Assembly: GCA_964405455.1 (NCBI GenBank)
Contig: CAYOOA010000052.1
Span: 1 to 16,098 of the forward strand
DNA length: 16,098 nt
Source of the DNA: CALESS01 sp964405455
Lineage (GTDB): Bacteria > Chloroflexota > Anaerolineae > Anaerolineales > Anaerolineaceae
Reading direction: 5' to 3'
Positions 7,832-14,942 of this stretch are shown here, one piece after another (positions within the stretch are counted from its first letter, which is position 1; each line of letters opens with the position of its first letter). The translations under genes and the position numbers were made by a program. Under the pieces are notes generated by a model. The model saw only the letters and a program-made list of their open reading frames with translations, was not told the origin of the DNA and did not search any database.

Positions 7832-8791
7832 TCATTCAGGCAGGTTGCCCATGATCTGCTCGATGTGCTCCAGCACCTCATCATTGAGGTGCTCCTCGGC
7901 GTCGTGGGCGGCCAGGTTCTCATCCAGCTGCTCCAGGCTGGTGGCGCCGGTGATCACACTGGCAACCTCCTTGCGGCGCATGATCCAGCCGATGGCAAGC
8001 TGGGCGGTGGTCAGCCCCAATTCCTGGGCCAGGGCGGTGAGCTGGCGTACGATGGCCACGCGTTCCGGGGTGATGCGGTCGCGGATCCAGGCCATGTCCT
8101 TCAGGTCAGCCCGGCTGCCGGCGGGAATGCCGCTGTTGTACTTGCCGGAGAGCAGGCCGGAATAAAGCGGCGACCAGGTGGTCAGTCCGATGCCGTACTC
8201 GCGGCAGATGGGGGCCAGTTCGATCTCCACGCGGCGGCGGTGGAACATATTGTATTGCGGCTGTTCCATGGTTGGCGGGATGAGGTTGTTCTGGCGCGCC
8301 ACGGCCACTGCCTGGGCGATCTGGGCGGCTTCCCACTCGCTGGTGCCCCAGTAGAGGATCTTACCCTGGCGGATCAGGTCGTTCATGGTGAAAACGACTT
8401 CCTCAACGGGGGTATCCGGGTCGTAACGATGGCAAAAATACAGGTCAACGTAATCCAGGTTGAGCCGCTTGAGCGAAAGGTGGAGCGACTCGGTGATGTG
8501 CTTGCGCGACAGTCCGCGCCCATTGGGGCCGGGCAGGGTGGGCCAAAAGACCTTGCTGGAGATGACCAGCGCCGGGCGGGGCAGGTCGGCAATGGCCTTG
8601 CCCATCACGATTTCAGCCTGGCCCATGGCGTAGGCATCGGCGTTGTCAAAGAAGTTGACGCCCTGGTCGTAGGCGGCGTGGATCAGGTTGGATGCAGTGT
8701 TCTCGTCCACCTGGTTGCCGAAAGTGATCCATGCGCCAAGTGATATTTCACTTACTTTCAGGCCGGAACGGCCCAGTCTGCGGTAATGCAT
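7832..8791 (-). CDS. Aldo/keto reductase, AKR6 (Kv-beta / YghZ-like) group
   Basis: A 319-residue NADPH-dependent (alpha/beta)8-barrel oxidoreductase that reduces aldehydes or ketones. The catalytic tetrad is visible: Asp49 and Tyr54 in FFDNADAY, Lys80 in ISSKVFW, and His121 in YFCHRYDPDTP. The segment DLYFCHRYDPDTPVEE and ILYWGTSEW (145-153) closely follow the potassium-channel beta-subunit group (AKR6), where the fourth residue is usually Asn in ANRPDP; here it is His, as in ordinary reductases. The C-terminal cofactor motif VITGATSLEQLDEN (about 278-291) is present. The ribosome binding site AGGAGG overlaps the end of kamA, and only 3 bases separate the genes, so the two are translated together. 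The substrate is unknown; the link with KamA makes an amino-acid-derived carbonyl compound worth considering, but that is inference. Confidence 0.9.
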   Translation of the reverse strand: MHYRRLGRSGLKVSEISLGAWITFGNQVDENTASNLIHAAYDQGVNFFDNADAYAMGQAEIVMGKAIADLPRPALVISSKVFWPTLPGPNGRGLSRKHITESLHLSLKRLNLDYVDLYFCHRYDPDTPVEEVVFTMNDLIRQGKILYWGTSEWEAAQIAQAVAVARQNNLIPPTMEQPQYNMFHRRRVEIELAPICREYGIGLTTWSPLYSGLLSGKYNSGIPAGSRADLKDMAWIRDRITPERVAIVRQLTALAQELGLTTAQLAIGWIMRRKEVASVITGATSLEQLDENLAAHDAEEHLNDEVLEHIEQIMGNLPE

Positions 8792-8794
8792 TTT

Positions 8795-10138
8795 TTATTC
8801 CTCCTCTTGCGGGCCGGGTCCAATGCCCAGCGGTTTCCACTTATCCTGGTTGGCGCGCAGGCGGTGCATCCCGCCGCCGCGGTTGTGCAGCTCGTCAAAG
8901 CCTTCCGGCTGGATGAACATCAGGTCGCCGTCCAACAGGCCGGTGATGCCGGTCTGGCCCAGTTCAGAGCGCTTGTTCTGGCAGTATTCGCAGGTCTTGG
9001 GATCGTGCGGTTGGTACTGGATGGGCTCTTCGTACGTGGTGATGTAGCCCTCGTAATTGCGCAGGATGATCTTGTGATCTGACATGCTGATCTGGTAGTT
9101 GGGCATGACCGGGATCTTGCCACCGCCGCCGGGCGCATCCACCACGTAGGTGGGCACGGCGTAGCCGGAGGTGTGACCGCGCAGGCCCTCGATGATCTCG
9201 ATGCCCTTGGCCACCGGCGTGCGGAAGTGCCCGGCACCTTCCACCAGGTCGCACTGGTAGAGGTAATACGGTCGGACGCGGATGCGGACGAGGTCCTGCA
9301 CCAGTTGGCGCTGGATGTGGACGCAGTCGTTGACGCCAGCCAGCAGTACGGATTGATTGCCCAGCGGGATGCCGGCGCGGGTCAGTTTATCCGTGGCGGC
9401 GGCCAGTTCGGCGCTGATCTCGTTGGGGTGATTGACGTGGATATTCAGCCACAGCGGGTGGTATTTTTGCAGCATGTCGCACAGCTCATCCGTGACGCGC
9501 ATGGGCATGAAAACCGGTACGCGCGAGCCGATGCGGATGATCTCGATGTGCGGGATGGCGCGCAGGCGGGAGAGCAATTCCTCCAGCAGCTTGGGCGCCA
9601 GGGTGAGCGGATCACCGCCGGAAAGCAGCACATCCCGCACCTGGGGCGTCTTCTCCAGGTAGGCGATCTGGGCTTCGAAATCCGCCCGGGAGAAGGTGGC
9701 CGAGGGGTCGCCGACGATGCGCGAGCGGGTGCAGTAGCGGCAATAGGAGGCGCACTGGGTGGTGACCAGCATCAGCACACGGTCCGGGTAGCGGTGCACC
9801 AGGCCGGGCACCGGGCTGTGGCGGTCTTCGGCCAGGGAGTCTTCCATCATGCCGGTGAAGGGGACGATTTCCCCGGCGGTGGGGATAACCTGCTTGCGGA
9901 TCGGGTCATCCGGATCTTCCGGATTGATCAGTGAGACGAAGTAGGGGGTGATATCCACCCGGAAGAGGCCGGGCGAAGAGAGCGCCTTGCGCTCGCTATC
10001 GGTCAGGTGGAGTACTTTCTCAAAATCCTCGGCGGAGTTGAGCCGGTGGCTCATCTGCCAGCGCCAGTCGTTCCACTGGGCATCCGGCACATCCGCGTAG
10101 ATGGGGGCACGCTTGGAGGTAAAAGGTAAAGGGGTCAT
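8795..10138 (-). CDS. kamA: Lysine 2,3-aminomutase (KamA/AblA, radical SAM and PLP enzyme)
   Basis: A 447-residue cytoplasmic enzyme converting L-lysine to L-beta-lysine. The radical SAM cluster motif is Cys129-xxx-Cys133-xx-Cys136 (CASYCRYC), followed by TRSR with Arg138. LLSGGDPL (171-178) is the SAM-binding GGxP-type segment. The PLP lysine is Lys341 in DAPGGGGK. Asp297 (YQCDL) and Asp334 (VVDAP) match the two Asp residues that bind the lysine side chain in the clostridial enzyme at a constant offset of +4; glutamate 2,3-aminomutases carry other residues there, so lysine is the likely substrate. Cys272 (GVNDC) matches a structural zinc ligand, while the C-terminal zinc site shows two Cys (383, 386) where the clostridial enzyme has three. 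No ablB acetyltransferase or lysine-fermentation genes are adjacent; an aldo/keto reductase follows directly. Start ATG 10138 has AAAGGTG as a ribosome binding site. Confidence 0.93.
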   Translation of the reverse strand: MTPLPFTSKRAPIYADVPDAQWNDWRWQMSHRLNSAEDFEKVLHLTDSERKALSSPGLFRVDITPYFVSLINPEDPDDPIRKQVIPTAGEIVPFTGMMEDSLAEDRHSPVPGLVHRYPDRVLMLVTTQCASYCRYCTRSRIVGDPSATFSRADFEAQIAYLEKTPQVRDVLLSGGDPLTLAPKLLEELLSRLRAIPHIEIIRIGSRVPVFMPMRVTDELCDMLQKYHPLWLNIHVNHPNEISAELAAATDKLTRAGIPLGNQSVLLAGVNDCVHIQRQLVQDLVRIRVRPYYLYQCDLVEGAGHFRTPVAKGIEIIEGLRGHTSGYAVPTYVVDAPGGGGKIPVMPNYQISMSDHKIILRNYEGYITTYEEPIQYQPHDPKTCEYCQNKRSELGQTGITGLLDGDLMFIQPEGFDELHNRGGGMHRLRANQDKWKPLGIGPGPQEEE

Positions 10139-10302
10139 CGTTTGGCACCTTTTCTATTCTGAAATTCGGAGGACATCAAAATCCCCGGGGCGGGGAAAAG
10201 GCAAAGCAACCTGACGCGTTAATCAGCGCCGCGGGGCGGATCGTGATCGGTGAGGAAAAACCCGGTGGAATAGGAAGCAAAGTCCCAGTGGGGCATGGCT
10301 TT

Positions 10303-10332
10303 ATTATAAGAAGAATTCACCCAAATTGCCAC
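10303..10332 (-). promoter_or_regulatory. Sigma-70-type promoter candidate for kamA and the reductase
   Basis: On the minus strand GTGGCA (10332-10327, 4 of 6 to TTGACA), an 18-base spacer and a perfect TATAAT (10308-10303) lie in the 310-base gap between the big secreted gene's terminator and kamA. It predicts a leader of about 155 bases. The rest of the gap holds no gene that I can support; one minus-strand frame there (10219-10476) overlaps the terminator and looks like chance. Confidence 0.4.
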
Positions 10333-10407
10333 GAAGAAAATCTTAACTTTGGCTGAAGATGATAAAAGCTTGGGAAGAATCATACGGTTATACCTAAAAT
10401 GCCCAAG

Positions 10408-10438
10408 AAAAAGCCCGCCATCCAGGGGGAGGCGGGCT
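10408..10438 (-). terminator. Rho-independent terminator after the secreted deacetylase-like gene
   Basis: On the minus strand AGCCCGCC (10438-10431) pairs with GGCGGGCT (10419-10412) around an 11-base loop, followed by a T-run (10412-10408). It begins about 10 bases after the TAG stop at 10449, a compact and typical arrangement. Confidence 0.85.
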
Positions 10439-10448
10439 GCGAAATCTG

Positions 10449-13400
10449 CTAGGGGACCAGGCGGATCCAGGACCAACCGAAGAAGGGGTAGTTAACCCCG
10501 CCCGTCAGGGCATCCGCCCGGCGGGTATAGAGATCAAAGCTGCCGTTGGTGACGGTCACGGTGCCCAGGGTGTACTCGGCGAAGTTGCCGGAATTGCCGC
10601 TGGTCACGTCGTAGGAGAAGGCCTCCGGGTTGGCGCTGGTGGTGCCCCAGTAGTAGCGCAGGTTGTGCGACCAGTACAGGTTGGCGGCCAGGCTGTAGGT
10701 GCCGTTGGGCACGGTGCCAAAGCAGTGGAACAGCGGGGGCGTTTCCGTATAGGCGGCAAAGATGCCCGGATAGGCGCGCCCGGACCAGTAGAACTCGGTC
10801 CACAGGTTGTCGGTTGTCACCAGGTCAGCCGGATTGGTGGTGGTGACCAGCACCGGGTCCTGGTGAGCATCCTCCCAGCAGTTGATGAGCACCTCACTCA
10901 GGGGTTGGGTGGCTGTGACTGTCGGTGTCAGGGTCTGGGTGGAAACCAGTGTGGCCGTTGCCGTGTGGGTGGGTGTATTACTGGGCTGGGAAGTGGCGGT
11001 GGCTGTTGCAGTCCGAGTGAAGGTGGCTGTCGGGCTGGCAACCGCCGTATTGGTGAATGTTCCCGTGGCGGTAGGCGGCAGGGTTTGTGAGGGGGTGGCT
11101 GTGTAGGTGGCGGTCAGGCTGGGCAAGTTGGTGGCCGTGGGGAATGGTGTTAAGGTGGCTGTGGCGCTTGGCAGCACGGTCCAGGTTGCCGTGGGCGTGT
11201 ATGTCCTGGTGGGTGTCAACGTCCGCGTTGGCGTACGGGTGGGGGTGAAGGTGCGCGTCCGGGTCGGGGTGCGGGATGGGGCGGGTGTGCGCGAGGCGGT
11301 AGGCGTCCGGGTTGGGGTACGCGTGATGGTAGGCGTTTGCGTGAAGGTGGGTGTGGCCGTAGAAGTAATCAATGCCGTGGAAGTGGCAGAGGGTGGGAAC
11401 GTCGCCGTGGAAGTGGCAGGCAGGGTCGCCGTGAAGGTGAAGGATGCAGTTGGAGTCGGACTGGCTGCAGGTGGAACGGTCGGCGTCTGGGTGGCCGTTG
11501 GCGGCGGGGAAGATGTCGGGGTGAAGGTGCGTGTCAAGGTTGGGGCAGGCGTCAACGAAGCCGTGGCCGTCGGCAAGGGAGTGGTTGTGGGTGCCGCCTG
11601 GGGGACCAGGCGGATCCAGGACCAACCGAAGAAGGGGTAGTTAACCCCGCCCGTCAGGGCATCCGCCCGGCGGGTATAGAGATCAAAGCTGCCGTTGGTG
11701 ACGGTCACGGTGCCCAGGGTGTACTCGGCGAAGTTGCCGGAATTGCCGCTGGTCACGTCGTAGGAGAAGGCCTCCGGGTTGGCGCTGGTGGTGCCCCAGT
11801 AGTAGCGCAGGTTGTGCGACCAGTACAGGTTGGCGGCCAGGCTGTAGGTGCCGTTGGGCACGGTGCCAAAGCAGTGGAACAGCGGGGGCGTTTCCGTATA
11901 GGCGGCAAAGATGCCCGGATAGGCGCGCCCGGACCAGTAGAACTCGGTCCACAGGTTGTCGGTTGTCACCAGGTCAGCCGGATTGGTGGTGGTGACCAGC
12001 ACCGGGTCCTGGTGAGCATCCTCCCAGCAGTTGATCAGTACTTCACTCAGCGGTTGGGTGGCTGTGGCGGTGGGCGTGAAGGTGGGGGATTGGGCCGGGG
12101 TATTGGTCCGGGTGGGGGTCTGGCTGGGGGATTGGGCCAGGGTGGGACTGGGTGTCTGACTGGGAAGGGCAGTGGCTGTAAATGTGGAAGTCTGGGTTGG
12201 CACCTGGGTGGCGGTAACCGTCGCCGTGCTGGTCCGGGTCGAAGTGGCATTCAACGTGGGAGTTCGGGTTGGCGTTTGGGTGGCGCTGGGAACCGGGGAG
12301 GGACTGAGTGTCGGGCTGGGCAGCAGTGTGGGACTGGGCGTCGCAGTCGGCAGGGGAGGTGAGGATAACGGGTAAGAAACCAGGGTTGAACCGGAAAACA
12401 CCGGCACATCCACCCGGGTCGTCTGGATGGTGCCGTTATTCTCGGTGAAAAGGTGGAACTGGGTGACGAGATCGGTGGAACCAACCAGGTTGGTATCCAG
12501 GCGCTGGTTGGCCGGGTCGTAGATGCTGGAGGTGATGCTGGAGGTCGTCATGGCCCGCACGTACTGCGCCGCGTAATCCAGGGTGACGAATTGGGGTTGG
12601 TAGGAGGATATTCCCGAAGTGACGCCGGCCAGGATGGTGCGCCAGTTATCATCAGTGATGTTGTGGATGTAATCCTCGTGGGTAAAGAGGGTGGACAGCT
12701 CCATCCCGGAGAGGGCGCGCTTGATCTGGGCCACACCGCGGTCAATCGTATCCTGCAGGTAGCCTGGATCATCGGAGGGGAACCATTCGTAGGAGCCGAT
12801 ATCGCGGATTTCGCTCATCACTACGCTGAAGCGGCCGTTAAATTCCGGGTGGCCGGGAATGCTGAGCTGATCGGTATAGTAAATGGGCAGGGAACAACCG
12901 CTGGTGCAGGGATTGGTGTACAGGAAGAACGGCCCGGCCAGCAGGCGGTCGGAGCCGTACGGCGAGCCGGGTTGCATGGGTGTGACGACGTACTCCACGC
13001 CCCAGTTGGCCAATCCGGCAAAGGCGTTGGAGCCGATTTCATAATAATGAGGCACCACCACCTTGGAGATGGGGATCTGGTTCTGGAGATGCCAGTTGGT
13101 GCCATCCGTGTAGTTTTGATTCAGCACCGCATCCGAAAGGTTGCTTCCGGTCTGGTGGTTAAAGTAGAAGGAGTTATCGTAGGTGCGGGCGTGGATGGAA
13201 ACGGTCAAGTTACCGCTGTCGGCCAGGGATTTGAGGGTCGGTACATCGGTCACCTGGTCGAGGAAAATACCCACCCAGGGTTTGAAACCGGCCTGGATGG
13301 CGGAGGTAGCCCAGGTGTATGGACCAACCACATCATCCACCCGGAAGGTGACCAGCGGCGGCAGACCCTGCAGAACGAAGGGCTTGCGGGCAGCCCAGAC

Positions 13401-14189
13401 AATCGAGCGCCAGACCAGGTCATCCAACCCGGAAACCGGCCCCAGGTTGGCAGGTGCAATCCAGTTGATGGCCGCCCACTGCACCACCCGGCCGGAACCG
13501 TAGGTATCCGTCACCAGCATCGGGTCCATGCCAATGCTGGCCAGCGTGGCAGAGCCATCCCGCGGGACGATGCCGACATGCGGGATGGGGTTGCGCAGGG
13601 TGACCGTGGTGCCGGGTGTTTGCAGCGCGGTGATGTAATCGCCGAGGGCAGAGCCGGTGGCCATGCGGATAATGGTTTCCGTATTGGTTCCGTAATAACT
13701 GAAGCCGAAAAGATCCCGGACGTAGGAGTAAAAGTCCTGGTAGTTGCTTGTTGCCAGGTAGGTATCAAAGTTCACCAGACCGGTGCCCTGTGAAACGGCC
13801 TGGGTGATCTGGGATTGGATGGCAGCGGTCAGGTAGGTGGAGAAGTAGTCCAATTGATCGTGGCCGATGATGATGACTGCATAACTGGCAAAATCTGGCA
13901 CGGTTGGGTTGGTTGCCAGGTCCCAGACGGTGCAGGGGATGCCGTAGTAATCCAGGTAGGGCTTGATCCACTGGGTGTAATGAATGATTCCGCCGCTGTT
14001 GGTATTGATGATTATAAGCGCATCCGCCCGCAGGGTGGAGCTTTGCGCTGCCGCCGGTTTGGCGTTTGGCAGGAGACTCCCCAGCAGGATAGTCAGGACC
14101 AGGCAGACAGAGAGCAGACTGTTGATGAAGTTCTGAAATTTACCGGTAAATGGTCGCAAGACCCCAGATTGCGGTTTTATTGTTAACAC
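10449..14189 (-). CDS. Large secreted protein: GATase1/ThuA-like domain, NodB-like deacetylase-type domain, Thr/Pro linkers and two identical C-terminal domains
   Basis: 1246 residues. A signal peptide (about 1-48: hydrophobic 24-41, cleavage near KPAAAQ) indicates export. Residues about 54-272 look like a GATase1/ThuA fold (ADALIIINTNSG, YAVIIIGHD, GTGLVNFD, GSGRVVQWAA). About 276-545 resemble the NodB/CE4 barrel: VTFRVDDVVGP (280-290) with Asp285-Asp286, SIHART with His333, VVPHYYE with His381 and LFTHEDYIHN with His504. The family fits enzymes that remove acetyl groups from, or cleave, cell-surface polysaccharides, but the classical HxxxH motif is not obvious, so activity is unproven. A linker (about 611-713), a 145-residue domain (719-863), a longer linker (864-1096) and the same domain again (1102-1246) follow. 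The repeated domain ends in FFGWSWIRLVP and looks like an all-beta, perhaps carbohydrate-binding, module. GTG 14189 is chosen because GAAGGGA precedes it and an in-frame stop lies just upstream. Confidence 0.85.
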   Translation of the reverse strand: MLTIKPQSGVLRPFTGKFQNFINSLLSVCLVLTILLGSLLPNAKPAAAQSSTLRADALIIINTNSGGIIHYTQWIKPYLDYYGIPCTVWDLATNPTVPDFASYAVIIIGHDQLDYFSTYLTAAIQSQITQAVSQGTGLVNFDTYLATSNYQDFYSYVRDLFGFSYYGTNTETIIRMATGSALGDYITALQTPGTTVTLRNPIPHVGIVPRDGSATLASIGMDPMLVTDTYGSGRVVQWAAINWIAPANLGPVSGLDDLVWRSIVWAARKPFVLQGLPPLVTFRVDDVVGPYTWATSAIQAGFKPWVGIFLDQVTDVPTLKSLADSGNLTVSIHARTYDNSFYFNHQTGSNLSDAVLNQNYTDGTNWHLQNQIPISKVVVPHYYEIGSNAFAGLANWGVEYVVTPMQPGSPYGSDRLLAGPFFLYTNPCTSGCSLPIYYTDQLSIPGHPEFNGRFSVVMSEIRDIGSYEWFPSDDPGYLQDTIDRGVAQIKRALSGMELSTLFTHEDYIHNITDDNWRTILAGVTSGISSYQPQFVTLDYAAQYVRAMTTSSITSSIYDPANQRLDTNLVGSTDLVTQFHLFTENNGTIQTTRVDVPVFSGSTLVSYPLSSPPLPTATPSPTLLPSPTLSPSPVPSATQTPTRTPTLNATSTRTSTATVTATQVPTQTSTFTATALPSQTPSPTLAQSPSQTPTRTNTPAQSPTFTPTATATQPLSEVLINCWEDAHQDPVLVTTTNPADLVTTDNLWTEFYWSGRAYPGIFAAYTETPPLFHCFGTVPNGTYSLAANLYWSHNLRYYWGTTSANPEAFSYDVTSGNSGNFAEYTLGTVTVTNGSFDLYTRRADALTGGVNYPFFGWSWIRLVPQAAPTTTPLPTATASLTPAPTLTRTFTPTSSPPPTATQTPTVPPAASPTPTASFTFTATLPATSTATFPPSATSTALITSTATPTFTQTPTITRTPTRTPTASRTPAPSRTPTRTRTFTPTRTPTRTLTPTRTYTPTATWTVLPSATATLTPFPTATNLPSLTATYTATPSQTLPPTATGTFTNTAVASPTATFTRTATATATSQPSNTPTHTATATLVSTQTLTPTVTATQPLSEVLINCWEDAHQDPVLVTTTNPADLVTTDNLWTEFYWSGRAYPGIFAAYTETPPLFHCFGTVPNGTYSLAANLYWSHNLRYYWGTTSANPEAFSYDVTSGNSGNFAEYTLGTVTVTNGSFDLYTRRADALTGGVNYPFFGWSWIRLVP
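10452..10886 (-). repeat. 435-bp direct repeat, copy 2 (C-terminal domain)
   Basis: By eye this block is identical base for base to 11601-12035 (offset 1149). It encodes residues 1102-1246, from INCWEDAH to RLVP. The base after the block differs: here the next codon is TAG (stop), in the other copy CAG (Gln). On the other side, four differences in the next 16 bases (10887, 10890, 10893, 10902) are all synonymous (LSEVL in both), after which the sequences agree for about 15 more bases and then diverge into different linkers. Confidence 0.95.
10902..11600 (-). repeat. Low-complexity Thr/Pro/Ser linker 2
   Basis: About 230 residues made almost only of Thr, Pro, Ser, Ala and Arg in TPTxT and TRTPTxT patterns, linking the two identical domains. 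Such linkers are common in exported Chloroflexota proteins, probably extended and perhaps O-glycosylated. A central block (near 11190-11340) is Arg-rich (RTPTRT), which gives it a positive charge, unlike linker 1. The DNA is imperfectly repetitive and creates long false open frames on the other strand. Confidence 0.85.
11601..12035 (-). repeat. 435-bp direct repeat, copy 1 (internal domain)
   Basis: Identical to 10452-10886. It encodes residues 719-863 of the same protein, so the two copies are in frame and separated by the long Thr/Pro linker. Perfect identity, with no silent change over 145 codons, shows that the duplication or a gene-conversion event is recent compared with the synonymous differences seen right at its edge. 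Confidence 0.95.
12051..12359 (-). repeat. Low-complexity Thr/Pro/Ser linker 1
   Basis: About 103 residues (611-713) rich in Thr, Pro, Ser and Ala (PSPTLLPSP, TPTRTNTPAQSP) joining the deacetylase-like domain to the first copy of the C-terminal domain. It is related in style but not in sequence order to linker 2 and is less than half as long. Confidence 0.85.
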
Positions 14190-14327
14190 TGTTGCTCATC
14201 CCTTCACTAACGACCCCCTGCAAGGAGGTCCTGGATCCGTAGTTTTTCATGAAAACTTGTTGGCGGAAGGTGCCGATCAAGATTCCGGCCAGCCGGAAAT
14301 TTTAATCAGACAATAAATATCTTCTTT

Positions 14328-14343
14328 TATCCTTTTAAGGATA
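14328..14343. promoter_or_regulatory. 16-bp palindrome midway between divergent genes
   Basis: TATCCTTTTAAGGATA has perfect 7-base arms around a TT centre. It lies almost exactly halfway in the 299-base gap between the divergent starts at 14189 and 14489, a usual place for an operator serving both genes. A second inverted repeat, TTCCGG-CCAG-CCGGAA (14283-14298), lies nearer the secreted-protein gene. No regulator can be named. The gap holds no gene. Confidence 0.35.
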
Positions 14344-14375
14344 GTAAGTTTGAAACCCCTTGTCAATGACCATTT

Positions 14376-14404
14376 TTGGATCATTTCGCCCCAAGAGAAA
14401 TAAT
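14376..14404 (+). promoter_or_regulatory. Weak promoter candidate for the deaminase-acetyltransferase pair
   Basis: TTGGAT (14376-14381), 17 bases, then AATAAT (14399-14404; 5 of 6 to TATAAT). The -35 is poor. It is the best-spaced pair that I see upstream of 14489. Confidence 0.25.
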
Positions 14405-14488
14405 GGGATATGATTAATTGCAATACAAACATGGGAAATTAATTCATTTGACCGGGTGGTTGGTTACAGGAAAGGCTGAGGCAGTTTT

Positions 14489-14935
14489 ATGAACTTATTC
14501 CCATTGGATGAGAAGGATTTGGAAGTGCTGGCCCAGGCGGTGACGGCTTCTGACCGGCTCTATGTACCGGGTATCCAGGAGGTGGGGGCGGCCGTATGCA
14601 CGGGGGACGGCGGAATTTTCTCCGCCATTCACTTTGAAACCTCGGGTGGGTTTGCCAACGTGTGCGGCGAGGTGGCAGCCATTTGCTGCATGGTTGCAGC
14701 CGGCCACCGCGACCTGGACACGGTGGTGGCAGTCTGGCGCAGCCCGCAGGGGCAGCATTTCCTGCTGCCGCCCTGCGGCCGCTGCCGCGAGGTGATCAGT
14801 GATTTCAACCCGCAGGCCTGGGTGATCATCACCCGGGATGCCGATCACTGGGCTGCGGATGCCATCCAGCACCCGGTCAAGGTGCGGGTGGGCGACCTGC
14901 TGCCGCTGAAAGCGAACACGCTGAAAGCCGGGTAG
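14489..14935 (+). CDS. Cytidine deaminase-like zinc protein, similar in layout to blasticidin-S deaminase
   Basis: A 148-residue protein of the cytidine deaminase fold, which hydrolyses the amino group of cytosine-type rings. The zinc ligands and catalytic Glu are visible: Cys59-Gly-Glu61 in NVCGEVAAI, and Cys96-xx-Cys99 in PPCGRCREV. The PCGRCR-x-V segment followed by a short hydrophobic strand (AWVIIT) matches cytidine and blasticidin-S deaminases. The first motif is CGE rather than the common CAE or HAE, an unusual substitution beside the catalytic Glu. GCTGAGG is the ribosome binding site for ATG 14489. The GNAT gene follows 7 bases after the stop, so the two form an operon. Substrate unknown: nucleoside salvage or drug detoxification are both possible. 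Confidence 0.8.
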   Translation: MNLFPLDEKDLEVLAQAVTASDRLYVPGIQEVGAAVCTGDGGIFSAIHFETSGGFANVCGEVAAICCMVAAGHRDLDTVVAVWRSPQGQHFLLPPCGRCREVISDFNPQAWVIITRDADHWAADAIQHPVKVRVGDLLPLKANTLKAG

Positions 14936-14942
14936 AGGAAAT

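Noticed and set aside
7670..8743. 357-residue plus-strand open frame opposite the aldo/keto reductase
   Set aside because: The opposite strand encodes a full aldo/keto reductase with all catalytic residues; this frame also crosses the terminator and promoter region and has no family features.
9173..9934. 253-residue plus-strand frame opposite kamA
   Set aside because: kamA on the other strand is complete with its cluster, PLP and substrate residues; this frame has no recognisable motif.
10151..10179. TTGATG, 17 bases, TAGAAA as a promoter just before kamA
   Set aside because: It would start the messenger only about 6 bases before the ATG and its -10 overlaps the ribosome binding site AAAGGTG. 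The pair at 10303-10332 has a better -10. A leaderless start cannot be fully excluded.
10902..11600. Repetitive G/T-rich DNA that could be taken for a CRISPR or minisatellite array
   Set aside because: There are no constant repeats with unique spacers; the pattern follows codons of a Thr/Pro linker in an open frame.
11107..11640. Plus-strand frame with VGVRVGV repeats, resembling a repeat protein
   Set aside because: The reverse complement of TPT-type codons reads as Val/Gly repeats. It is a shadow of the Thr/Pro linker.
12453..13793. 446-residue open frame on the plus strand opposite the secreted protein
   Set aside because: It mirrors the codon bias of the real minus-strand gene, is rich in Gly, Val, His and Gln without any motif, and the minus-strand frame has a signal peptide, recognisable domains and a terminator.
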